6,313 nt of DNA from Actinomycetes bacterium. Its GTDB lineage: Bacteria; Actinomycetota; Actinomycetes; Actinomycetales; Cellulomonadaceae. This document shows, piece after piece, positions 1 through 6,023 of this stretch (within the stretch, counting starts at the first letter, position 1; each line of letters begins with the position of its first letter). The DNA is taken from positions 1 to 6,313 of the forward strand of contig JAEXEM010000039.1 in assembly GCA_023401045.1 (NCBI GenBank). The letters run 5' to 3'. A program made the translations under genes and the position numbers. Under the pieces are notes generated by a model that saw only the letters and a program-made list of their open reading frames with translations, ran no database searches and was not told the DNA's origin.

Positions 1-29
1 GGCGGATGGAACGCGGTGGTGCGAGGGCG

Positions 30-917
30 TCAGCCCTTGACGGCTCCCTGGAGGCCGCTGACGATGCGCTTCTGCATCGTGAGGAAGAACACGAGGGCCG
101 GGATGATCGCCAGCGACGTGAACGCGAGGACACCGGCGGTGTCGTTCGAGTACTGCGTCGAGAAGTCGGCGACACCGAGCGGCAGCGTCTTCATCGCGGG
201 GTTGTTGAGCAGCAGCAGCGGCAGCAGGTACGCGTTCCAGGACCCGACGAACGCGAGCACGCCGACCGTCACCATGCCGGGTCCGGAGAGCGGCACGAGG
301 ATCCGCCAGAAGAACCCGATGCGCGACGCGCCGTCGAGCATCGCCGCCTCCTCGAGCTCGTCCGGCAGCGCCATGAGGAACGGCCGCAGGATGATGACCG
401 TCGTCGGCAGGGCGAACGCCGCCTGCGGCAGCGCGACGCCCCAGAAGGTGTTCGTCAGGCCGAGGTCACGCACCTGGAGGAACAGCGGGATGATCGCCAC
501 CGTCAGCGGGAACATGAGCCCGAGGACGAAGACGTTGAACAGCGCCTGCCGACCCGCGAACCGGTACCGCGCGAGCGGGTACGCGGCCATGACACCCGTG
601 ACGACGACGAGCGTCGTCGTGATGCCCGCGATGACGACCGAGTTGAGCGCGTACCGCCAGAAGTTCGCACCCGACAGCACGTTGAGGTAGTTGGTGAAGA
701 CCCACGGGTCCGGCAGGCCGGCCGGGCTGGCCGCGAGCTGCCCGTTCGAGCGGAAGCCGCCGAGCACGGCGTAGACGACCGGCGCGAGCGCCAGCAGCGC
801 GACGACGACCGCGGCGACGTAGACCCAGGGGCCCACGCGGTGCGAGCGGCTGCCGGTGGCACGCGCCTCGGCGGCGCTGCGGGACCCCCGCGACGGCGGG
901 GCGACGATGGAGGTCAT
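30..917 (-). CDS. Carbohydrate ABC transporter permease, MalG-like (CUT1 family)
   Basis: This 295-residue inner-membrane protein is one of the two subunits forming the channel of a sugar importer. A basic, Ser/Ala-rich cytoplasmic tail (about 1-30) precedes a first membrane helix near 31-54, and further hydrophobic segments follow at about 90-113, 125-147, 160-178, 215-237 and 262-280. The EAA loop, which docks on the ATPase in this family, lies at 189-213 (EEAAMLDGAS, then PLSGP). The C-terminus, QKRIVSGLQGAVKG, is typical of the MalG-type partner, and the length is normal for it. The ATG overlaps the stop of the upstream permease as ATGA and has a good ribosome binding site. It is the last visible gene of the operon; the 29 bases beyond its stop show no start or terminator, so the operon may continue outside the window. 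The family call is secure. The sugar cannot be read from this subunit. Confidence 0.95.
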   Translation of the reverse strand: MTSIVAPPSRGSRSAAEARATGSRSHRVGPWVYVAAVVVALLALAPVVYAVLGGFRSNGQLAASPAGLPDPWVFTNYLNVLSGANFWRYALNSVVIAGITTTLVVVTGVMAAYPLARYRFAGRQALFNVFVLGLMFPLTVAIIPLFLQVRDLGLTNTFWGVALPQAAFALPTTVIILRPFLMALPDELEEAAMLDGASRIGFFWRILVPLSGPGMVTVGVLAFVGSWNAYLLPLLLLNNPAMKTLPLGVADFSTQYSNDTAGVLAFTSLAIIPALVFFLTMQKRIVSGLQGAVKG

Positions 918-1963
918 CGGGTCACCTTCCTGCGCTTGGGCCGGTCCGCGCCCGAGTCACGGCTGAGGACGAGCTTCTGGTAGAGCAGCGCGACGACGAG
1001 CGAGATGGCGAAGAGGATGACCGCGACGGCCGAGGCGTAGCCGTACTGGCTGCGCTCGGTGCCCTGGTTGATGAGGTAGGTCGCCATCGTCACCGTGGCG
1101 TTGATGGGCCCGCCCTTGGTGAGGATCCACACCATGTCGAACAGCTGGAGCGAGCCGATGATCGACAGGAACGCCCACGTCCGGATGGTCGGGCCGAGGA
1201 GCGGGACCGTGATCTTGCGCTGGGTCTGCCACCACGAGGCGCCGTCGATCTGCGCCGCCTCGGTGAGCTCCTCGGGCACGCCCTGGAGCCCTGCGAGCAG
1301 GAGCACGACGGCGAGGCCGACGTACTTCCACGTGAGGACGCCCATGATCGTCCAGAGCGCCATCTGCGGGTCGCCGAGCCACACCTGCCGGAGCGCACCG
1401 AGCCCGAGCGTCTCGAGCACCGCGTCGAGCGGCCCGTTCGGCTGGAGGATGAGGACCCAGACGACACCGGCGACGACCTCGGCGAGGACGTACGGCACGA
1501 AGACGATGACGCGCAGCGCCGTCTGCCCCCGGAAGTGCCGGTTGAGCAGGAGCGCTACCAGCAGGCCGATCGGCAGCTGGATGGCGATGGAGAGCGCCGC
1601 GACCGTGAAGTTGTTGCGCACGGCCTTGAGGAAGACCGGGTCGGCCAGCGCCTGCGAGTAGTTGCCGAACCCGACGAAGTCGTCGAGCGGGCCCAGGCCG
1701 TTCCACCGGAACGCCGAGTAGTACCCGGCCTGGACGACGGGCACCACGACGAAGAGGGCGAAGAGCACGAGCGCGGGCGCCACGAAGAACGCGATCTCGA
1801 GGCCCTTGCGCACCTGGTTGGACGACGCTCCGCGCCCCCGCGGCCCGGAGGCCACCGACCAGGCCGTGGCCTGGTCGGTGGCTCCCGGGTGTACTGCGGT
1901 GGCGGCAGCAGCCCTGTTCGCACGCTCCCTGCGGGAGGTCAGGTCTCCTGCCACGTCGGTCAC
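914..1963 (-). CDS. Carbohydrate ABC transporter permease, MalF-like (CUT1 family)
   Basis: This is the second channel subunit of the sugar importer, 349 residues if it starts at the GTG at 1963. That GTG overlaps the binding-protein stop as GTGA. After about 50 polar residues come a first membrane helix near 57-80, further helices near 118-140, 150-173, 202-225, 262-282 and 309-329, and the EAA loop at 235-258 (EAAQIDGAS, then PLLGP). The C-terminal tail is basic (RPKRRKVTR). The start is doubtful: codons 2-50 contain about nine A- or T-ending codons (GCA, GGA, GTA, GCT, CGT) and two AGG codons, while the codons after residue 51 end almost entirely in G or C. No good ribosome binding site precedes 1963. 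A GTG at 1813 (VRKGLEIAFF) would give a 299-residue protein of ordinary family length, but its nearest GGAG is 14 bases upstream. The family assignment is firm; the N-terminus is not. Confidence 0.92.
   Translation of the reverse strand: MTDVAGDLTSRRERANRAAAATAVHPGATDQATAWSVASGPRGRGASSNQVRKGLEIAFFVAPALVLFALFVVVPVVQAGYYSAFRWNGLGPLDDFVGFGNYSQALADPVFLKAVRNNFTVAALSIAIQLPIGLLVALLLNRHFRGQTALRVIVFVPYVLAEVVAGVVWVLILQPNGPLDAVLETLGLGALRQVWLGDPQMALWTIMGVLTWKYVGLAVVLLLAGLQGVPEELTEAAQIDGASWWQTQRKITVPLLGPTIRTWAFLSIIGSLQLFDMVWILTKGGPINATVTMATYLINQGTERSQYGYASAVAVILFAISLVVALLYQKLVLSRDSGADRPKRRKVTR
922..931 (-). promoter_or_regulatory. Ribosome binding site of the MalG-like permease
   Basis: Read on the minus strand, AGGAAGGTGA sits four bases before the ATG at 917. 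It lies inside the last codons of the upstream permease gene. It supports the ATG at 917 as the true start and, with the ATGA overlap, suggests reinitiation or coupled translation of the two permeases in equal amounts. Confidence 0.7.
1844..1889 (-). repeat. Strong inverted repeat at the binding-protein/permease junction
   Basis: GCCACCGACCAGGCC (1851-1865) and GGCCTGGTCGGTGGC (1868-1882) are perfect 15-base inverted copies separated by two bases. The dyad extends to 1844 and 1889 with two mismatches. In the operon mRNA it would form a GC-rich hairpin of about 14 bp with a CACG loop, starting 77 bases after the binding-protein stop. There is no U-run after it, so it is not a standard intrinsic terminator. 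It falls in the doubtful N-terminal codons 28-38 of the MalF-like permease. Family precedent (the malE-malF intercistronic stem-loops in E. coli) suggests protection of the upstream message or reduced permease expression. That role is inferred. Confidence 0.75.
1925..1937 (-). repeat. Small hairpin after the binding-protein gene
   Basis: CTCCC and GGGAG form a perfect 5-bp stem with a three-base loop, lying 22 bases after the binding-protein stop and before the larger hairpin at 1844-1889. Alone it would mean little. Together with the larger dyad and the weak coding character of this stretch, it hints that 1814-1959 may behave as an intercistronic region. Confidence 0.35.
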
Positions 1964-3261
1964 GCCGTGCCGGCCGCGGCCTGGGTCGCGTCGACGATGC
2001 TCTGCGGCGTGCCCTGCTTGCCGAAGACCGCGGCGATCGCGTCGTTCATCGCGCCGCCGACGTTCTCGCCGAACGCGGTGTCGAAGTACAGCTGGATGTA
2101 CGGCGACTCGTTCCGGACCGAGAGCAGCTGGGCCAGCTCGGGCGCCTTGACGAAGGCCGTGGCCGACGGGAGCGTCGGCAGACCCATGTCGAGCTCCGCG
2201 AAGCCCTTCTGCACGTCGTTCGACAGCAGGTACTCGATGAAGTCGACGCAGACGTCCGGGGCGTCGTTCGAGCAGGCCCACGCGTCACCGCCGCCGAGCT
2301 GTGCGGCCGGGTCGCCCTCGCCGCCGTCGACCGCCGGGAAGGCGAACCAGCCGGTGTCCTCGCCGAGGCCCTGGTTGTCGTCCGTCAGGCCCTGCATGAC
2401 GCCGGGCTCCCAGTGGCCGGCGAGCTCCATGGCGACCTGGCGGGTCGCGAGGAGGCCGGAGGCCGAGGCCGGGCCCTCCTGGGCCGGGGTGGCGAGGTAG
2501 CCGGTGTTGAACGGCTCCGCCGCGACGAGCTTCTCGAGGTCCTCGCCCGCACGGACCCAGCAGTCGTCCGTGAACTCGAGGGTCTGGACCGCGTCGGCCA
2601 GCACCTCCTGCGAGCACTCGCGCAGCGCGAAGTAGTACCAGTAGTGCGCCGCCGGCCACTTGTCACCGGCGCCGACGGAGATCGGCTGGATGTTCGCGGC
2701 CTTGAGGGCGTCGATCGCCGAGTAGAGCTCGTCCATCGTCGTCGGGGGCGTCGTGATGCCCGCGTCGGCGAAGAGCGACTTGTTGTACCAGAAGCCCACG
2801 ACGCCGAGCGAGAACGGCAGCGCGTAGGTCTGGCCCTCGACCTGCCAGCCGGAGACGGAGCCGCCGATCGCGGAGATCGTGTCGGCGGCCGAGTCGGAGA
2901 TGTCCTTCACCAGGCCGGCGTCGACGTGGTCGGCGAGCTCGCCGCCACCGCGCTCCATGAAGATGTCCGGCTGGTCGCCGGTCTGGAACGCGGCGTCGAG
3001 ACGCGTGAGCATGTCCTCGTGGGCGAGGGCGGTGATCTCGATCGTCACACCGGGGTTGTCGGCCTCGAAGTTGTCCGCGACCTGGTCGTAGTAGTCCTTG
3101 CCCGGGGCGGTGTTGGAGTTGTGCCACCACGTGAGGGTGACGTTGTCCCCGTCGCCACCGGCCTGGGTGTCCTCGTCGTTGTTCCCACCGGCACATGCGG
3201 TGGCCAACATCGCCACAGCCGCGCCGAGCGCAACCGCGCGAAGGGCCGCGGTCCTCTTCAT
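1960..3261 (-). CDS. Extracellular sugar-binding lipoprotein of an ABC importer (CUT1, SBP family 1)
   Basis: This 433-residue protein would capture a sugar, probably an oligosaccharide, at the outer face of the membrane and deliver it to the two permeases. It starts with a lipoprotein signal peptide: basic MKR, a hydrophobic stretch at 7-20, and the lipobox LATAC with acylated Cys23. A Gly/Asp/Asn-rich linker (24-40) tethers the mature domain. VTLTWWHN (41-48), NPGVTIEI near 69-76, QPDIFMERGGGELADHV near 97-113 and YALPFSLGVVGFWYNK near 146-161 are the usual strand and hinge motifs of family 1 binding proteins. Aromatic residues W45, W46, W158, Y159, W202 and W208 are candidates for sugar stacking. 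Four further cysteines (216, 234, 330, 338) occur as two near pairs. It is the first gene of the operon, with a good ribosome binding site and a LacI-type operator upstream. The general look recalls xylo- or cello-oligosaccharide binders, but the substrate is not proven. Confidence 0.95.
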   Translation of the reverse strand: MKRTAALRAVALGAAVAMLATACAGGNNDEDTQAGGDGDNVTLTWWHNSNTAPGKDYYDQVADNFEADNPGVTIEITALAHEDMLTRLDAAFQTGDQPDIFMERGGGELADHVDAGLVKDISDSAADTISAIGGSVSGWQVEGQTYALPFSLGVVGFWYNKSLFADAGITTPPTTMDELYSAIDALKAANIQPISVGAGDKWPAAHYWYYFALRECSQEVLADAVQTLEFTDDCWVRAGEDLEKLVAAEPFNTGYLATPAQEGPASASGLLATRQVAMELAGHWEPGVMQGLTDDNQGLGEDTGWFAFPAVDGGEGDPAAQLGGGDAWACSNDAPDVCVDFIEYLLSNDVQKGFAELDMGLPTLPSATAFVKAPELAQLLSVRNESPYIQLYFDTAFGENVGGAMNDAIAAVFGKQGTPQSIVDATQAAAGTA

Positions 3262-3269
3262 CTTTGAAT

Positions 3270-3275
3270 CTCCTC
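3270..3275 (-). promoter_or_regulatory. Ribosome binding site of the sugar-binding lipoprotein
   Basis: On the minus strand GAGGAG lies eight bases before the ATG at 3261, a near-ideal Shine-Dalgarno placement. It fixes the lipoprotein start, and it is a much stronger initiation site than the one for the next gene, in keeping with the usual excess of binding protein over permease. Confidence 0.8.
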
Positions 3276-3302
3276 GTCGTCGCTGAGAGGTGGACGGCGC
3301 CT

Positions 3303-3332
3303 AGGCTGACAGTGACAAACGAGGCAAGTCAA
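3303..3332 (-). promoter_or_regulatory. Candidate promoter of the sugar-transport operon
   Basis: Reading the minus strand, TTGACT (3332-3327) matches the -35 consensus at five of six bases. After an 18-base spacer CAGCCT (3308-3303) is an acceptable actinobacterial -10. Transcription would then begin near 3296, giving a leader of about 35 bases that holds the ribosome binding site. The palindromic operator ends five bases upstream of this -35. The 8-bp palindrome GCCTAGGC (3299-3306) overlaps the -10. The -35 is convincing; the -10 is weak. Confidence 0.45.
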
Positions 3333-3336
3333 TCGT

Positions 3337-3356
3337 TGTCGATAACGTTATCGACA
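3337..3356. promoter_or_regulatory. LacI-family operator, perfect 20-bp palindrome
   Basis: TGTCGATAACGTTATCGACA reads the same on both strands and has the central CG step usual for LacI/GalR-family operators, where a leucine of the hinge helix inserts. Flanking ATCG (3332-3335) and CGAT (3357-3360) extend the symmetry except for one extra T at 3336. It lies between the divergent transporter operon and the LacI-family gene. It would overlap the core promoter of the regulator (about -41 to -22 from a start at 3378) and abut the -35 of the transport operon. I found no second copy in the window. Confidence 0.85.
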
Positions 3357-3364
3357 CGATGTCC

Positions 3365-3370
3365 TATGAT
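3365..3370 (+). promoter_or_regulatory. Candidate -10 element of the LacI-family regulator gene
   Basis: TATGAT differs from the TATAAT consensus at one base. Seven bases later comes GTG at 3378, in frame with the regulator. That is the layout expected of a leaderless actinobacterial transcript, where the first base of the mRNA is the first base of the start codon. No clear -35 is seen at the usual distance; the operator occupies that space. The ATG at 3366 would then be part of the promoter, not the start. Confidence 0.55.
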
Positions 3371-3377
3371 CACCTCC

Positions 3378-4385
3378 GTGGATCCGCTGGTGCCCCGCGT
3401 CAAGATGGCCGACGTCGCCCGGACGGCCGGGGTGTCGGTCGCGACTGTCTCCAAGGTCGTCAACGGTCGCTACGGCGTCTCGCAGCGAACTCTTGAGCGC
3501 GTGCAGGAGGTGATCGCCGAGCTGGGCTACGAGGCCAGCCTCGGCGCCCGCTCGCTGCGGTCCTACCGCACGAACGTCCTCGGCATCCTCGTCGCGGAGT
3601 TCGAGCCCTTCTCGGCCGAGCTCCTCAAGGGCGCGGGCAGCGCCGTCCTCTCGACGGGGTACGAGCTGCTCGCCTACTCCGGGCGGGGCGGGTCGGCCGA
3701 GGTGGGCTGGGAGCGCCGGTACCTCTCGCGGCTCTCCGGCACGCTCGTCGACGGTGCGATCGTCGTGACCCCCACCGTCGTCGAGGCGCACCCGGGCATC
3801 CCCGTCGTGGCCGTCGACCCGCACGCCGGCCCGACCGGGCTGCCGACCGTCGACTCCGACAGCCTCGGTGGCGCGCGCCTCGCCGTGCAGCACCTCGTCG
3901 AGCTCGGCCACCGGCGCATCGGCTTCCTCGGCGGCCGCCGGGACCTCGAGTCCGCCCGGCTCCGCGAGGAGGGGTTCCGCCAGGCGATGGCCGAGGCCGG
4001 TGCCCCCGTCGACGAGGCCCTCGTCGGGATGGGTGACTACCGCCGCGGCACGGCGGTCGAGCCCGCGCGCGCCATCCTCGACCGTGCCGACCCGCCGACC
4101 GCGGTCTTCGCGGCGAACGACCTGTCGGCGCTCGCCGTCCTCGACGTCGCCCGCGAGCTCGGCCTCGACGTCCCGCGCGACCTGTCCGTCATCGGCTTCG
4201 ACAACGTCCCGGAGTCGGCGCTCGCGACCCCGCCCCTCACGACGGTCGCGCAGCCGCTGCAGGAGATGGGCGCGGCGGCGCTGCGGCTGCTCGTCGACCT
4301 CGTCGCGGGCAAGGACGTGCCCACCCACCGCCGTCTGCCGACGGCCCTCGTGCGGCGCGCGTCGACCGCTCCGCCGCGGCGCTGA
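3378..4385 (+). CDS. LacI/GalR-family transcriptional regulator of the sugar operon
   Basis: This 335-residue protein is a DNA-binding repressor with a sugar-sensing domain. The helix-turn-helix is at about 10-30 (MADVARTAGVSVATVSKVVNG). The hinge helix follows near 53-62 (LGARSLRS), with the leucine that wedges into the central CG of the operator. A periplasmic-binding-protein-like core continues to about residue 326: NVLGILVAEF near 67-76, GHRRIGFLGG near 178-187, VFAANDLSALAVLDVARELGL near 243-263 and VIGFDNVPESALATPPLTTV near 272-291 are all classical. The start is chosen because GTG 3378 stands seven bases after a TATGAT -10 and no start has a Shine-Dalgarno. ATG 3366 (339 residues) and ATG 3405 are alternatives. 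It is divergent from the transporter operon and shares the palindromic operator, so it most likely represses both until the imported sugar or a derivative binds. Confidence 0.93.
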   Translation: MDPLVPRVKMADVARTAGVSVATVSKVVNGRYGVSQRTLERVQEVIAELGYEASLGARSLRSYRTNVLGILVAEFEPFSAELLKGAGSAVLSTGYELLAYSGRGGSAEVGWERRYLSRLSGTLVDGAIVVTPTVVEAHPGIPVVAVDPHAGPTGLPTVDSDSLGGARLAVQHLVELGHRRIGFLGGRRDLESARLREEGFRQAMAEAGAPVDEALVGMGDYRRGTAVEPARAILDRADPPTAVFAANDLSALAVLDVARELGLDVPRDLSVIGFDNVPESALATPPLTTVAQPLQEMGAAALRLLVDLVAGKDVPTHRRLPTALVRRASTAPPRR

Positions 4386-4412
4386 CCCACCGGCGCGTCA
4401 GGCCCGCGCGGC
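4373..4412. terminator. Imperfect inverted repeat between convergent genes, possible bidirectional terminator
   Basis: GCCGCG (4373-4378) pairs with CGCGGC (4407-4412), and CTGAC (4382-4386) pairs with GTCAG (4396-4400), leaving an internal mismatch and a 10-base loop. The symmetry spans the two convergent stop codons, which are only 12 bases apart. It has no U-run on either side. In so GC-rich a sequence an imperfect dyad can arise by chance, so this is tentative. Confidence 0.25.
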
Positions 4413-5939
4413 CACCTGCTCGTCCGACTCCTCGCCCTCACGGATGCGCCGCGTCACCCACGGCGCGACCGCGAACATCGCGACCGCCACGACGAGGGTG
4501 ACCGCCCCGATGCCGCCGAAGAAGGCCGTGCGGCTCACGCCCTCCGTGGCGCCGATGAGCTGGGCGGTGATCGCCTGCCCGGCGGCGGGTGCGAGGAACC
4601 ACAGCGCCATCGCCTGCCCACGGAAGGCGAGCGGTGCGAGCAGCGTCGTCGCCGCGAGCCCCACCGGTGACAGGCACAGCTCCCCCAGGGTCTGCACGAC
4701 GTAGACGACGACGAGCACCCACCACGGCGACTTCCCGTCGCCCGCCACGGCCGAGGCGCCGGCGAGGAAGAGGAAGCTCAGTGCCGCGAGGGTGAGGCCG
4801 ATGGCGAACTTCACCGCCGTCGGGGGCCGGTCGTCGAGCCGCACCCACAACCACGCGAAGACCGGCGCGAGCACGATGATCGCCAGCGGGTTGACCGACT
4901 GGTAGAGCACCGGGGAGATCGTCAGGCCGAACGCCTGGAGGTCCGTGCTGTCCCGGGCGTACTGCGACAGCGTGTTCGACGCCTGCTCGAAGATCATCCA
5001 GAACAGCGTCGCCGCGACGAACAGCGGGATGTACGCCGCGAGGCGCGTGCGCTCGGCGGCGTTGACCTTCGGCGAGCGGAACATGACGAGGAACATGACG
5101 ACGGGGGCGAGCAGCGCGAGGTAGGACAACGCGTCGATGACGACGTCGAGCGGCCCCGGGGCCCCACCGCTGGTCAGCGAGGCGACGCCCCACGCGACGA
5201 GGCTGACGACGAGCACGCCGACCGCGAGGAGCCCCCCGGTGCGGGCGACCTGCGGTCGGTCCGCGGCCGTCAGCGGGTTGGGGACACGGTCCCCCGCCCC
5301 CTGCAGGTGCCGGCGCCCGGTGACGAACGCGACGAGCGCGAGCCCCATCCCGACGGCCGCGACGGAGAACCCCGCGTGGTACCCGGCGATGCTGCGCGCG
5401 AGCTCGACGACGAACGGCGCCGAGAACGACCCGATGTTGATCCCCATGTAGAAGATCGAGAACCCCGAGTCACGGCGCGGGTCGTCGCGCCGGTAGAGCT
5501 CGCCCACCATGCTCGAGACGTTCGGCTTGAGCAGACCGGTGCCGAGCGCGACGAGGACGATGCCGAGGTACGCCGTCCAGACGGCGGGCACCGCGAGGCT
5601 CACGTGCCCCGACGCGATGACGACCCCGCCCCACAGCACCGCACGCCGGGCACCGATGAGCCGGTCGGCGACCCAGCCGCCGACGACCGTGACGAGGTAG
5701 ACCGCCGAGCCGTAGACCGCCACGAGGGCGGCGCCGGTGGCGTCGTCGAGCCCGAGACCGCTGTTCGCGGCGGTGTCCGTGAGGAAGTAGAAGAGGATGG
5801 CCCGCATGCCGTAGTAGCTGAACCGCTCCCACAGCTCGGTGGTGAAGAGCGTGAACAGGCCGAACGGCTGCCCGAAGAACTGCCGCTCCCGGCGGGGTGC
5901 GTGGACGCCCTGCGCCGGGACGTCGAACGGTTCGCTCAC
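4398..5939 (-). CDS. Proton-coupled oligopeptide transporter, POT/PTR family (MFS)
   Basis: This membrane protein should import di- and tripeptides with protons. It has 513 residues from GTG 5939, or 528 from GTG 5984. The signature ELWERFSYYG (35-44 in the short form) carries the ExxER proton-coupling motif. GGWVADRLIGARR (87-99) is the MFS loop 2-3 motif. GTGLLKPNVSSMVGELY (133-149) holds the conserved lysine. FYMGINIGSFSAPF (163-176) is the second PTR signature. FEQASNTLSQYA (317-328) and GELCLSPVGL (419-428) are the conserved C-terminal-half motifs with their glutamates. About 14 hydrophobic segments fit bacterial POTs. The shorter start is preferred because the 15 extra codons include three T-ending ones (GGT, GGT, GAT), unlike the gene body, but neither start has a good ribosome binding site. 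It converges on the regulator gene and is divergent from the photolyase gene. Nothing links it to the sugar operon. Confidence 0.94.
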   Translation of the reverse strand: MSEPFDVPAQGVHAPRRERQFFGQPFGLFTLFTTELWERFSYYGMRAILFYFLTDTAANSGLGLDDATGAALVAVYGSAVYLVTVVGGWVADRLIGARRAVLWGGVVIASGHVSLAVPAVWTAYLGIVLVALGTGLLKPNVSSMVGELYRRDDPRRDSGFSIFYMGINIGSFSAPFVVELARSIAGYHAGFSVAAVGMGLALVAFVTGRRHLQGAGDRVPNPLTAADRPQVARTGGLLAVGVLVVSLVAWGVASLTSGGAPGPLDVVIDALSYLALLAPVVMFLVMFRSPKVNAAERTRLAAYIPLFVAATLFWMIFEQASNTLSQYARDSTDLQAFGLTISPVLYQSVNPLAIIVLAPVFAWLWVRLDDRPPTAVKFAIGLTLAALSFLFLAGASAVAGDGKSPWWVLVVVYVVQTLGELCLSPVGLAATTLLAPLAFRGQAMALWFLAPAAGQAITAQLIGATEGVSRTAFFGGIGAVTLVVAVAMFAVAPWVTRRIREGEESDEQVAARA

Positions 5940-6012
5940 CTCGCCATCGTCACCGCCCGTGGTCTGCCCCGCACCCCGGCGCACCCGGCGTGCGGTGATC
6001 GCGGCGCGGGGT

Positions 6013-6018
6013 TAGCGT
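6013..6018 (+). promoter_or_regulatory. Candidate -10 element of the photolyase gene
   Basis: TAGCGT fits the actinobacterial TANNNT pattern and ends five bases before the GTG at 6024. No Shine-Dalgarno precedes that GTG, so a leaderless or nearly leaderless mRNA is the simplest reading. No clear -35 is visible. Confidence 0.35.
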
Positions 6019-6023
6019 GCCGC

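Noticed and set aside
6..983. Long plus-strand open frame (325 codons) opposite the MalG-like permease
   Set aside because: Its translation is mostly Arg, Asp, Glu and Gly, the typical antisense shadow of a GC-rich gene. The minus-strand frame encodes a clear permease with EAA loop and membrane helices.
1844..1889. The strong dyad as a rho-independent terminator or an insertion-element end
   Set aside because: There is no U-tract after the stem on either strand, and no transposase, target duplication or second copy is seen in the window.
1964..2281. Upstream extension of the MalF-like permease frame to 2281
   Set aside because: These codons overlap the binding-protein gene in another frame and translate to an Arg-rich shadow sequence; the real start is at 1963 or downstream.
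2413..3267. Plus-strand open frame of 284 codons opposite the sugar-binding protein
   Set aside because: Low-complexity Arg/Val/Glu/Gly composition, no recognisable domain, and the opposite strand is a well-supported lipoprotein gene.
3299..3306. GCCTAGGC as a second operator
   Set aside because: It is an 8-bp palindrome that shares no bases pattern with the 20-bp operator, and such short palindromes are common by chance; it is mentioned only with the promoter.
3348..4328. Minus-strand open frame of 326 codons opposite the LacI-family gene
   Set aside because: Charged low-complexity translation, and it would begin deep inside the regulator gene with no start signals. It is an antisense shadow.
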